A DNA stretch of 64,000 bases from Candidatus Saccharimonadota bacterium (lineage in GTDB: Bacteria > Patescibacteriota > Saccharimonadia > Saccharimonadales > UBA4665). Shown here piece after piece: positions 15,776 to 23,661 of the stretch. The stretch spans positions 62,001-126,000 of the forward strand of contig JARIHC010000006.1 of assembly GCA_029288485.1 (NCBI GenBank), given 5' to 3'. Below the pieces are notes generated by a model that saw only the letters and a program-made list of their open reading frames with translations, searched no databases and was not told the origin of the DNA. Within the stretch, counting starts at the first letter, position 1, and every line of letters begins with the position of its first letter. The position numbers and the translations under genes are program-made.

Positions 15776-15810
15776 TTCCCCTGTTCCTACTACAGTGAGG
15801 TGAAGTTCTT

Positions 15811-16212
15811 TTGACTACCAGTACGATTGACTCACAGGTCGACGAAGTACACACCACGCGGGACATTCAGTTTCCGCTGAAGGCATTGGCCAACGGTAAG
15901 GGCTTTAAGGTCCTCACCAGCCAGATCGCCATTGGCGGAAAAACGCTCGAGCTCGCCGACGGCTTGCCTGGCAAGCTCGTCAAGATGGCAAAGCGCCAAC
16001 CGAGCTTCGGGCTCCGCAGAGCTAAAGCCGACGGAAGCGGCGAGATCACCTTCGAATTCGACAAACCTGTCGATACGATGGAAGCAGCCTCCCTCGAGAA
16101 GCACATTTTCGAACCCATGGCGCGCAAGATCAGGCGCAGCCACCAGGCATTGCTGCCCAAAAAGCGCAAGGACAGCGAGGTGAACTCCCTGCCCCAGCCC
16201 GCAATGGCGTAA
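15811..16212 (+). CDS. Basic hypothetical protein with foreign codon use
   Basis: A 133-residue protein starting at TTG behind a GAGGTG ribosome site. It has a central alpha/beta-looking part (IQFPLKALANGKGFKVLTSQ to FEFDKPVD) and a basic end (KIRRSHQALLPKKRKD). No known family recognised. The codons are GC-rich and favour CTC, AAG, GCC and ATC, clearly unlike the neighbouring genes but like the 29156 and 30641 genes. A long paired 3' region follows. Together this suggests acquisition from another genome, as inference. No membrane segment. Confidence 0.72.
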   Translation: MTTSTIDSQVDEVHTTRDIQFPLKALANGKGFKVLTSQIAIGGKTLELADGLPGKLVKMAKRQPSFGLRRAKADGSGEITFEFDKPVDTMEAASLEKHIFEPMARKIRRSHQALLPKKRKDSEVNSLPQPAMA

Positions 16213-16239
16213 GCCACTCGTATTAGGACCACCGGAATC

Positions 16240-16294
16240 CCGGACGGCGCACAACGCGCACATTTATATGTAAGCGCGGTGAAGCGCCGTCCGG
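16240..16294 (+). repeat. First hairpin behind the 15811 gene
   Basis: CCGGACGGCGC (16240-16250) is fully complementary to GCGCCGTCCGG (16284-16294). The 33-base interior holds a second, smaller helix of CGCGC with GCGCG around ACAT/ATGT. It begins 27 bases after the stop codon and has no T-run, so it looks like a 3' stability structure rather than a terminator. Confidence 0.75.
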
Positions 16295-16296
16295 TC

Positions 16297-16380
16297 TCCG
16301 GGTTTAGTAAGTATTTACGGCTTGAGGCCACACACCTCGCCCCCTACCCCAACTTTTTACAGACACTTACTAAACCCGGA
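16297..16380 (+). terminator. Long-looped 16-pair inverted repeat with T-rich tail
   Basis: TCCGGGTTTAGTAAGT (16297-16312) and ACTTACTAAACCCGGA (16365-16380) are exact inverse complements separated by 52 bases that include a small GAGG/CCTC hairpin. A TTTTTACTTTTT tail follows. It sits between convergent genes and can act as terminator for the 15811 transcript, but the loop is far longer than usual. Confidence 0.65.
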
Positions 16381-16408
16381 TTTTTACTTTTTATAAACGA
16401 GCTATAAG

Positions 16409-17461
16409 TTAGGCGCCGGCAACACGGCCCAGCCGCGCTATAAGCTCTTCGGCGTTACGAGAAGTAACACGCAAATTTTTATACTGTTCAACGGAAATGC
16501 CATTGATACGCTCAATGCGGTCGTCAACTGATTCGATTTCTGCGTTCCAGTTCGGTGACGGACGATATAGAATCCGATGGGCCTCCAGATCTGCCGCCAT
16601 CTGCTTAGTCTCGCGCCTCAGCTGAATACCCTCTGTATCGGGCTCCTTAAATCGAGTACTTAACCAGTAGCGCCCGATGCGAGACCTTTCACTTGCCGAG
16701 TTGGCTGCTTTAGTAGTATCGCGATCGCCCACGCCGCGACCCGTAACTCTTCGTTCGTTGTACCATATTGGGAGTTCAGTATTACTGCGTTGACCTGATC
16801 TCGGGTCCACTTTGACTTGACCGTCCATCCAAGATACTGGGACTATTTCAGACGCATCCGGGAAAGCCCGATTTAAGATTCGGTCTGCAATGCGCAGGGT
16901 GTCACCAGATACCCGCACCTCATCGATTACCATGACCTTCTTGCCGCTTAGCATAGAAGCTTCTGGTGCCGGGTCCTCTTCTTCTACTAATTTGCCAACT
17001 GGGGCCATAACCTTACGCAACTCATCAATCCGTTCATGAGGAATGGTTCCGACATCTATCATGCCATCTTCTGTGCGACCAACTACCGCTTCCCATTGCT
17101 CTCGGTCAATATTTAAAAATTTCAGTTCCGGCTCTTTATAAGCAGTTCCATCAGGCTTAGCGGGCGGAACCAGCTGGTCCCACAGAGCATGTACCATCCA
17201 AGCTACCGGCCGGGCTGACTTATCTAAGAAGATAGCAACTTCTGTTTCTTTTTCCACCATTTGCCGGATTAAATTATCTGTTAATTGCAGATAGCGCATC
17301 CTGTCTTCAGGCGACCTCAAAATTTCATAAGGAACGTGCTCAATAGCACCGGCCTCCGGCTTAAGAGGATCGCCAGAGCCTAACAACTCACTCGCACCTT
17401 CCCCTGTTTCTTGGGGAAGCGCAAGCGGTATAGGCTGTATGCTGGGTGATTTTACTGTCAT
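16409..17461 (-). CDS. PRTase-like protein with SARP motif (paralogue type A)
   Basis: About 350 residues. Numbering from the upstream GTG, a FLDKSARP stretch lies at 82-89, followed by an aromatic helix and LKFLN, and a phosphoribosyltransferase-type PRPP loop VIDEVRVSGDTL at 182-193. After that come a WMDGQ segment and a conserved-looking RIGRYWLSTRF region. The same ordered elements occur in the 36581 gene, so the two form a family. ATG 17461 was chosen; a GTG at 17473 is also possible. Preceded by a good promoter. Substrate unknown; a nucleotide-related or regulatory role is only suggested by the PRPP loop. Confidence 0.65.
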   Translation of the reverse strand: MTVKSPSIQPIPLALPQETGEGASELLGSGDPLKPEAGAIEHVPYEILRSPEDRMRYLQLTDNLIRQMVEKETEVAIFLDKSARPVAWMVHALWDQLVPPAKPDGTAYKEPELKFLNIDREQWEAVVGRTEDGMIDVGTIPHERIDELRKVMAPVGKLVEEEDPAPEASMLSGKKVMVIDEVRVSGDTLRIADRILNRAFPDASEIVPVSWMDGQVKVDPRSGQRSNTELPIWYNERRVTGRGVGDRDTTKAANSASERSRIGRYWLSTRFKEPDTEGIQLRRETKQMAADLEAHRILYRPSPNWNAEIESVDDRIERINGISVEQYKNLRVTSRNAEELIARLGRVAGA

Positions 17462-17487
17462 AGTATTACGCACTAAATAACACTTGT

Positions 17488-17516
17488 ATTATAGCATAGA
17501 TTCGCTATTAAATCAA
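17488..17516 (-). promoter_or_regulatory. Promoter of the 16409 PRTase-like gene
   Basis: On the minus strand TTGATT (17516-17511), a 17-base spacer ending in TGC, and TATAAT (17493-17488). The TGC makes it an extended -10 promoter. Confidence 0.75.
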
Positions 17517-17582
17517 CTTATTATATTAATGCTTATTAAGCTCTCGGTGCTTTCGTTAACAGGGGTATGTTACAATTGCTAT

Positions 17583-18524
17583 ATGTCTCAGACTGCCGCT
17601 ACAATTATTGGCGCTCCTCTTGATCTAGGAGCTCAAAATCTAGGGGTCGACATCGGTCCGGACGCTTTTCGTTATCAAAAAATTATCCAGAAGTTAGAGA
17701 CAGCAGGCATTAAAGCGGAAGATACCGGAGACGTTGCGGTGCGCGATCGCAGTGAGCTTGAAATTGGCGATCATCGCCTGCGTTATATGGACGAGATTAT
17801 CCGCGTAAATGAAGAAATTGCTAAAAAAACTTCAGATGCAGTAAAACAAAACCGCAAAGTAATTGTACTGGGCGGCGACCATTCGGTGTGTTTAGGCGCG
17901 GTTTCCGGCGCGTCCGCTGCCCTAAATGGCAACTTGGGGCTGGTTTACTTCGACGCCCACGGCGATATGAACACTCACGAAACAACCCTAACAGGCAATA
18001 TACACGGCATGCACTTAGCATCCTTAATGGGTTTTGGCGAGCCGGCATTAACCAAGGTACATAGCGACCAACTTAAAGTGGCTAAAGAAAATCTGATACA
18101 CATTGGAGGCAGCGACTTTGACCAGGCGGAAATCGATCTTATTAAGCGCGAGCATCTAACAACTTTCACGCTGTTAGATTTGCTGCGTAGTGGTCTCGGC
18201 CCCTGTTTAGATATGATAGATTCCCTTTCTGCCAGAGTTCCCGACGTATGGGTCAGTCTAGACCTTGACTCTATCGACCGAATTTACGCCCCCGGTGCCG
18301 GCATGCCCAACGCCAAAGGCCTAACTTACCGGGAAATTGCTACGATATCTCAATATATTGGTCAAAATTGTAACGTGGTGGGTATCGACGTGGTTGAGTA
18401 CAATCCATTGCAAGACGAAGATCACAAAACAGCAGAGCTGGGCATAGAGCTGATAGCTACTTTATTCGGCAAAGAATACAGCTGGTACAGCGGTTACATG
18501 AAGAAAAATAAACTAGACTCTTAA
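17583..18524 (+). CDS. Arginase/agmatinase family ureohydrolase, probably arginase
   Basis: A 313-residue binuclear manganese enzyme that releases urea from arginine (or a related guanidine compound). Metal ligands are seen as GGDHS (His100), FDAHGDMN (Asp124, His126, Asp128) and SLDLDSID (Asp227, Asp229). TGNIHGM at 137-143 resembles the arginase substrate loop, and VGIDVVEYNP the conserved end. The last Asp position reads SID-R rather than SID-P, a minor change. ATG 17583 is preferred to an upstream frame because an extended -10 box (TGTTACAAT) ends eight to ten bases before it. Arginine use fits the arginine-linked biology of oral Saccharibacteria. Confidence 0.88.
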   Translation: MSQTAATIIGAPLDLGAQNLGVDIGPDAFRYQKIIQKLETAGIKAEDTGDVAVRDRSELEIGDHRLRYMDEIIRVNEEIAKKTSDAVKQNRKVIVLGGDHSVCLGAVSGASAALNGNLGLVYFDAHGDMNTHETTLTGNIHGMHLASLMGFGEPALTKVHSDQLKVAKENLIHIGGSDFDQAEIDLIKREHLTTFTLLDLLRSGLGPCLDMIDSLSARVPDVWVSLDLDSIDRIYAPGAGMPNAKGLTYREIATISQYIGQNCNVVGIDVVEYNPLQDEDHKTAELGIELIATLFGKEYSWYSGYMKKNKLDS

Positions 18525-19865
18525 CGATTTAGCTGCGGTCTGAGCTGTAGCTATTTCATCCCAGTCATCTGTTACTACACGGTCCAGGTTACTATCATCC
18601 TGTGGCAAATGCCTTAGCTCAGCAGCCCGCGGCCCGTTGCGCTCAATAGTCTTTTCGTGGCCTTTGCCAAGCAGCATCACGGTGTCGCCTTTAGCTGCCC
18701 GTTTAGCGGCAAAGTTAATGGCTTCTGCGCGGTCATGCACCAAAAACAAATCTTTGTCGACTTTCTTACCAGCTTTTTCAGCGCCAGCAGCTATTTCTTT
18801 CATAATTGCTTGGCCGTCCATGTCACGGTCATCTTCTTCTGTTATCACTACTTCATCAGCGTACTTTCCAGCAATCTCGCCCTGCACTGTCCGCTTAGCC
18901 TCATCGCGTCGGCCGGCCGAACCAAACATAACTATCAACTTGCCCTTTACCACTGGTTTTAAATCTTTAAACAGCTTCTCAAAACTGTCAGGGGTATGCG
19001 CGTAGTCGACTATCATGTCAAAGTTTTGGCCTTCATCTATGCGTGTCATTCGGCCTTTCACCCCTTCTAATGCGGCAATTCCCTGCTCTATCTGCTCGTT
19101 AGACAAGCCAAGTTTCAAGCCCACGCAAACCGCCGCCAACGAGTTATAAACGTTAAAGCTACCCGGTAAATGGCAGTTTATTTTTAATTTTTTATCCGTT
19201 ACTTCATAACTAACGCCAGACGGAGACAATTTAACTCTGCTAGCTCTTATGTCGCCTTTCTTTACCCCATATAGCATAGGATTTTTAACATCAGCAGCAA
19301 ACCACTTAGCACTGGGATCTTCGGCGTTCACCACTCCTGTTCGCAAACCGCGCCAATTTTTGTTGGCCCGTTTGAACAATTTTCGCTTAGCTTCTCTGTA
19401 ACGCTCAAATGTTTTGTGATAATCCAAGTGTTCATGCGTTAAATTGGTCATTACAGCCACCGATATCGGCACGCCCCATGCCCGGTTCTGAGCCAATGCT
19501 TGGCTAGTTATTTCCATAACCACCCAGTCCACTTTGGCGGCCCGTAAATACTTAAGACGCTTCATAAGCGTCGGTACCGGCACATTAGTATAATGCTGTA
19601 CTTGCTGCTTGATTTCATTGCCGGAACCCCACGCCACGGTTGTCATAAGACCGGTCTTATACCCCGACTCTTGCAACATCTTATGGATCAAAAACGCTGT
19701 CGTAGTTTTGCCATTCGTGCCGGTCACGCCGATTACTTTAAGTCCACGACCTGGGAAGCCATTTATCAGGTTAAAAATAAATGCCTCCGCTAAGTGGCCG
19801 TACGGCTCAACCGCCGTAAACAGACCGGCTGGAATGACCTTTTTAACGGTGCTGCGGGCGCTCAT
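18513..19865 (-). CDS. murE: MurE-like Mur ligase with reduced N-terminal domain
   Basis: A 450-residue ATP-dependent ligase of peptidoglycan precursor synthesis that adds the third stem-peptide residue. ATP loop GVTGTNGKTTT (about 47-56), MTNLTHEHLDYH, GRMTRI and the C-terminal GHE region identify MurE. In usual MurE about 100 residues precede the ATP loop and bind the UDP part; here only about 46 remain, covering the end of that domain. The amino acid added (Lys or meso-diaminopimelate) is not assigned here. It converges on the arginase gene with a 12-base overlap. Confidence 0.9.
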   Translation of the reverse strand: MSARSTVKKVIPAGLFTAVEPYGHLAEAFIFNLINGFPGRGLKVIGVTGTNGKTTTAFLIHKMLQESGYKTGLMTTVAWGSGNEIKQQVQHYTNVPVPTLMKRLKYLRAAKVDWVVMEITSQALAQNRAWGVPISVAVMTNLTHEHLDYHKTFERYREAKRKLFKRANKNWRGLRTGVVNAEDPSAKWFAADVKNPMLYGVKKGDIRASRVKLSPSGVSYEVTDKKLKINCHLPGSFNVYNSLAAVCVGLKLGLSNEQIEQGIAALEGVKGRMTRIDEGQNFDMIVDYAHTPDSFEKLFKDLKPVVKGKLIVMFGSAGRRDEAKRTVQGEIAGKYADEVVITEEDDRDMDGQAIMKEIAAGAEKAGKKVDKDLFLVHDRAEAINFAAKRAAKGDTVMLLGKGHEKTIERNGPRAAELRHLPQDDSNLDRVVTDDWDEIATAQTAAKSLRV

Positions 19866-19887
19866 TCTTTACAGTATACGCGACCGT

Positions 19888-21669
19888 CTACTCTTCAACC
19901 CAGTCCCAGTCTTCTTCCCAATCCCATGGACGTTGCTGGGCAGCAACTTCACGTCTTGCCTGCTCAACAGTAATTGGCTCATTGATAGCAGATTCGTTAG
20001 CGGCTGACTCATCAGCTGCTGATTCCTGACGCTTTTCGCTTTTGCTTCCAGAGTTTCTCTTAATGAATGACCGTAGTCGGTTCGGAATCGAGATCATGCG
20101 GTCAAAGGCTACATGCCCAAGGTAAGCTGCCCTTTCTTTTACTGCCTCTTTGGTGTTGGCAGCTCGCTCAACGCTTGGACCTGCAGCATTGGCGATACGA
20201 TCTAGGACTGCGTTGGCTTTATCGTCAGCTACGCCGCTAGCGTATCGAACGCTATCTATAGCATTACCGGCGTAATAAGCTGTGTCAGCAAGAGCCATGT
20301 CGCCCATGTATAGAGCGAAGTCGGCCATTTCGCTTAGTTTTTCAACTGTCTTTTCTGCCGACCGGCTTACCCGGCCCGGTTCTTTATTAGCTTGTTTATC
20401 GGCATACCATTCCTCAAACGGCCTGTCCGGCTGGATAGTCGGCCCCATAGGGCTCATATCGATAGGTGTTTCATACATGTGCCTCCAGAACCCTTCTTTT
20501 AGGCGTTCCCAGCGGCTTTTAGGTGCTTGCTCGTTATCGGGTTCAGTTTCGTACTCGTCAGTTGGCGGCAGGTCTTCCGCTCCATCGCCTCCATCTTGCT
20601 CTACGGGCAGCACAGCTGTTTCGGCTGTGGCAGGCTCGCTAGCAGCAGCGCTGGCGGCGTCAGAAGCTTCTGAGTGACCATCTTTAGTAGGCTCGGGCTC
20701 CGGTTCGTTACTGCCTGTTGCTTCGTTGGCAGGGTCAGCCGCATGCGGCTCTTCGGCAGCGGTTGATGCGTTGCCGTTTGGCCCGTTATCATCAGGGGTT
20801 TCTGGCTCTTTCGGTTCAACTTCTGATTCGTCGGATTCGTCAGGTTCGTCGCCTTCCGCCTGATTGGTATCATAAATTTCTTGGTACTCCTCGGCACGCT
20901 CCCTAGCCAGCTTTTTCCGGCGTAAAGTGTCGGCTATTTTTTGTCGTTCGGCTGCGTCGTGATCCCTTTTAGCTTCAGCTATTGAGCTATCGCGGTATGC
21001 TATAAACTCTTTGCGCTCGCCCTGCTTAGAGCTACCGTGTTTAAAGCGGAATTTATCGTAATCTGCGCGGCTAAACAGGCCTTCGTTTCGCACAACCTGC
21101 TCTATTAATTCATCTTCGTTGCCGTGGCGAAGCCTAGATTTTTCGACGCGCTCTGCGGCAGAGCGGGAATCAGTATAGCGCTCCAGCTTAGAAGCCAGAC
21201 GGTTCTCTGTGGCATCGTGTTCCTCTCGCAGATCCATAATTAGCTTGGCCTGAGACAACTCGAAGCCGTCTTTTACAAGGTCGTCAACGTCCGCCAGATA
21301 GTCTTTAGCAGCCCTTTCGCGGTCGCTTTGCTTGGTACCGTAACGAGGATTTTCCCGGATTTCATCAAGCTTACCCTTAGTAGGTTCAGCCAGCACTGTA
21401 CCGTCATTGTCTACGTAACCACGTGAACCGTGAATTGCTATTTCAGCTTGTCTGTTTAAGGCCCACACCTCTTGAGAGCCGCGGCGTTCCTCTATATCGT
21501 TTAGCTTGGCAGCACGCTCGGCTCCTGCCTGGATTTGAGCATCCATCGCCTTAGCTTCAGTTTGCATTTGCAACATAGCCTCTGCTTCAGCTTGCTCTTG
21601 TTCGGCAATATGCGCGGCTGCGTTTGCTTCCATTTGTTGGTGGCCTGTTATATTTAGTTGTTCATTCAT
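19888..21669 (-). CDS. Large charged hypothetical protein with coiled-coil and disordered acidic region
   Basis: A 593-residue protein without signal peptide. Residues 1-265 are rich in Ala, Glu, Lys, Arg and Gln and look helical or coiled-coil. Residues 270-385 are a low-complexity acidic stretch of Glu, Pro, Asp and Ser. Residues 395-540 form a more ordered helical part (WERLKEGFWRHMY onward). The end is Trp/Glu-rich (WDWEEDWDWVEE). No known domain recognised. It has a consensus promoter. Comparable long acidic proteins are frequent in Saccharibacteria, possibly surface- or secretion-related, but nothing here proves it. Confidence 0.75.
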   Translation of the reverse strand: MNEQLNITGHQQMEANAAAHIAEQEQAEAEAMLQMQTEAKAMDAQIQAGAERAAKLNDIEERRGSQEVWALNRQAEIAIHGSRGYVDNDGTVLAEPTKGKLDEIRENPRYGTKQSDRERAAKDYLADVDDLVKDGFELSQAKLIMDLREEHDATENRLASKLERYTDSRSAAERVEKSRLRHGNEDELIEQVVRNEGLFSRADYDKFRFKHGSSKQGERKEFIAYRDSSIAEAKRDHDAAERQKIADTLRRKKLARERAEEYQEIYDTNQAEGDEPDESDESEVEPKEPETPDDNGPNGNASTAAEEPHAADPANEATGSNEPEPEPTKDGHSEASDAASAAASEPATAETAVLPVEQDGGDGAEDLPPTDEYETEPDNEQAPKSRWERLKEGFWRHMYETPIDMSPMGPTIQPDRPFEEWYADKQANKEPGRVSRSAEKTVEKLSEMADFALYMGDMALADTAYYAGNAIDSVRYASGVADDKANAVLDRIANAAGPSVERAANTKEAVKERAAYLGHVAFDRMISIPNRLRSFIKRNSGSKSEKRQESAADESAANESAINEPITVEQARREVAAQQRPWDWEEDWDWVEE

Positions 21670-21724
21670 AGTGAGGTTTCGCTTGCTTGATCGATTTTTT
21701 GTTTTTTATCTTGAAACTCACACT

Positions 21725-21753
21725 ATTGTAGCAAAATAATTACGTTTTGTCAA
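21725..21753 (-). promoter_or_regulatory. Consensus promoter of the 593-residue protein
   Basis: On the minus strand TTGACA (21753-21748), a 17-base spacer beginning AAACGTA and ending TTTTGC, and TACAAT (21730-21725). The spacer start and end recur in two other promoters of this window (36466 and 47070). Confidence 0.82.
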
Positions 21754-21781
21754 TTATATGTAGTTATCAGCTAGAGTCAAT

Positions 21782-22549
21782 TTAGAGTCGGTAGCCAGCT
21801 AACGGAGCATCAAGGATGTACACGCCAAGAACCGCATCTTCGGCCGAACCACTCAAGCGTGTAGCGTATCCGTCCCGCTCCATATATGTTGGATCATAAA
21901 CAATTACTGCCGGGAAAATGTCTTCTCCCCTACCCTCTTGACTGACATGGCGCCGGAGTTCGGCTAGTTCGCCTACGTAATCTTTAAAGGGGTAATACCT
22001 ATTTTGTGTTGGCTGGCTGGTATCAATCTGGACTATGTCATAAGCGCCTGGCCCTTCTCCCTCTACCTGTTGAGCGGCGTCTACCGCGTCTAGTATGACC
22101 GCATCGCGCAACCTTACAGATCCGTTGATTGATACGTGCGTGGTTTTGGTAAGAACAAGCTGATTAGGAAAATCTTTTCTAATTTGCGCATCTAGCGGAA
22201 ACAGTACTCTATGCTCGTACCCTCGAGCGTTCATAAACCCCATAGGGCTCTTTTTAAAACCAGGTGTGGGCGCTATGGGAAAATACCGTGCCTTGGGCTC
22301 TTCGCGTTCAATCATGTTGATCAGTACGTGGTCGGGTTGTTCAAGACGAGCGCCGCGAGCAGCAGCGTGCACGGTGTTTATGGTCTCTTCGGCACGCTTG
22401 GGCCGGTATGGCCGCTGATCGCCGTAATCTGCTACCTCCCTAACACCCAAAAATCCCATTCTAGAAAGAACCTGATGACTGAGTTTTAGCGGTGGCGCCA
22501 AGTCCGCGATCGGGGCTTGAGTTTTCATTGCTGATAATTGTTTTAACAT
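21782..22549 (-). CDS. Hypothetical protein
   Basis: A 255-residue protein with no signal sequence, membrane helix or Cys. Composition is normal for a globular alpha/beta protein. Stretches such as VLINMIEREEPKARYFPIAP and FPAVIVYDP look like ordered strands, but no known fold or active-site pattern was recognised. It lies divergent from tsaD with about 37 bases between the starts, and upstream of the 593-residue protein on the same strand. Function not assigned. Confidence 0.7.
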   Translation of the reverse strand: MLKQLSAMKTQAPIADLAPPLKLSHQVLSRMGFLGVREVADYGDQRPYRPKRAEETINTVHAAARGARLEQPDHVLINMIEREEPKARYFPIAPTPGFKKSPMGFMNARGYEHRVLFPLDAQIRKDFPNQLVLTKTTHVSINGSVRLRDAVILDAVDAAQQVEGEGPGAYDIVQIDTSQPTQNRYYPFKDYVGELAELRRHVSQEGRGEDIFPAVIVYDPTYMERDGYATRLSGSAEDAVLGVYILDAPLAGYRL

Positions 22550-22586
22550 ATGTGATTAATTAATTCAATCTATATAATGTCTGGTA

Positions 22587-23645
22587 GTGAAAGTTTTAGG
22601 AATCGAAACCAGCTGCGACGAGACGGCTGCAGCAGTAGTGGAAAACGGGGATACGCTCTTGTCTAATGTGGTAGCAAGCAGTATGGACCTTCATGTGAAA
22701 TACGGCGGTGTCGTACCGGAGATAGCCGCACGCAGCCATATTGAAGTTATCCTGCCAGTTATTAAACTGGCACTCGATGAAGCTAAGTGCACATGGGACG
22801 ACATAGACGCTATAGCTGTTACTTATGGGGCTGGCCTGAGCGGCAGTTTACTGATAGGTGTAATGACGGCGCGTACATTAGCTATTGCTCGCCAAAAGCC
22901 TCTGTATGCTATCAACCATGTAGAAGCCCATGTATACGCCAACTTTTTAACTAAGACTTCCCTGTTGAGTTACAAAATGCCATCTAGCCAGCCGAAGTTT
23001 CCACTCTTAGCAATTATTGTTTCAGGCGGCCACACCCAGCTGACGCTTTTCCGCGATCATTTTGATTATCAGCTGTTAGGGCAGACGCAAGATGATGCCG
23101 TGGGCGAAGCGTTCGATAAAGTCGCTAAAATGCTTGGTCTTCCCTACCCTGGCGGACCTTCGGTATCCAAAGCAGCTCAAAAAGGCAATCCTAACAGATA
23201 CGTTTTGCCTACTCCCAAGGTAGATAAATACGGTTTTAGTTATTCGGGGCTCAAAACGGCCGTTCTAAGGCTAGCCCAGAAGTTGATTGGTGAAGGATAC
23301 GACTTCCCGTCTATCAAGCTGCCAGAACGGCTCTCTGAAGCTCAGAAGGCCGATATCGCAGCATGTTTTCAGCGCGTAGCGGTAGAAGTTATAGCCGACA
23401 AGGCGCGAGCTGCTTACGATGAATTTCGGCCGCACAGCGTTATAATTGCCGGCGGCGTGGCCGCTAATCAGGAATTACGCCGCAAACTAACCGATTCTAT
23501 TCCCTTACCTTTGGAATATCCTGACCTCAGATTGTGTACCGATAACGGTGCTATGGTAGCCGCTCTGGGTTGTTTTAAGCTGACAGGCCAACAGTCGCAG
23601 GCTGACCCCTATTCCCTCTCTGTTGAGCCCAGTCTCAGCATGTAG
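22587..23645 (+). CDS. tsaD: tRNA N6-adenosine threonylcarbamoyltransferase
   Basis: A 352-residue ASKHA-fold enzyme that transfers the threonylcarbamoyl group to A37 of ANN-decoding tRNAs. It starts MKVLGIETSCDET, has the iron-binding HVEAH pair (His111, His115), SGGHTQL, GEAFDKVAKMLGLPYPGG, FSYSGLKTAV and the C-terminal VIIAGGVAAN and DNGAMVA. The GTG start lies nine bases behind a TATAAT box at 22573-22578, so the transcript is probably leaderless. The valS gene follows 16 bases after the stop, suggesting one transcript. Confidence 0.96.
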   Translation: MKVLGIETSCDETAAAVVENGDTLLSNVVASSMDLHVKYGGVVPEIAARSHIEVILPVIKLALDEAKCTWDDIDAIAVTYGAGLSGSLLIGVMTARTLAIARQKPLYAINHVEAHVYANFLTKTSLLSYKMPSSQPKFPLLAIIVSGGHTQLTLFRDHFDYQLLGQTQDDAVGEAFDKVAKMLGLPYPGGPSVSKAAQKGNPNRYVLPTPKVDKYGFSYSGLKTAVLRLAQKLIGEGYDFPSIKLPERLSEAQKADIAACFQRVAVEVIADKARAAYDEFRPHSVIIAGGVAANQELRRKLTDSIPLPLEYPDLRLCTDNGAMVAALGCFKLTGQQSQADPYSLSVEPSLSM

Positions 23646-23661
23646 GTGATATTATAGGTAC

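Noticed and set aside
16213-16408. Second self-cleaving ribozyme in the 3' region of the 15811 gene
   Set aside because: The hairpins lack the CTGATGA/GAAA core, and no twister, pistol or HDV-type arrangement could be assembled.
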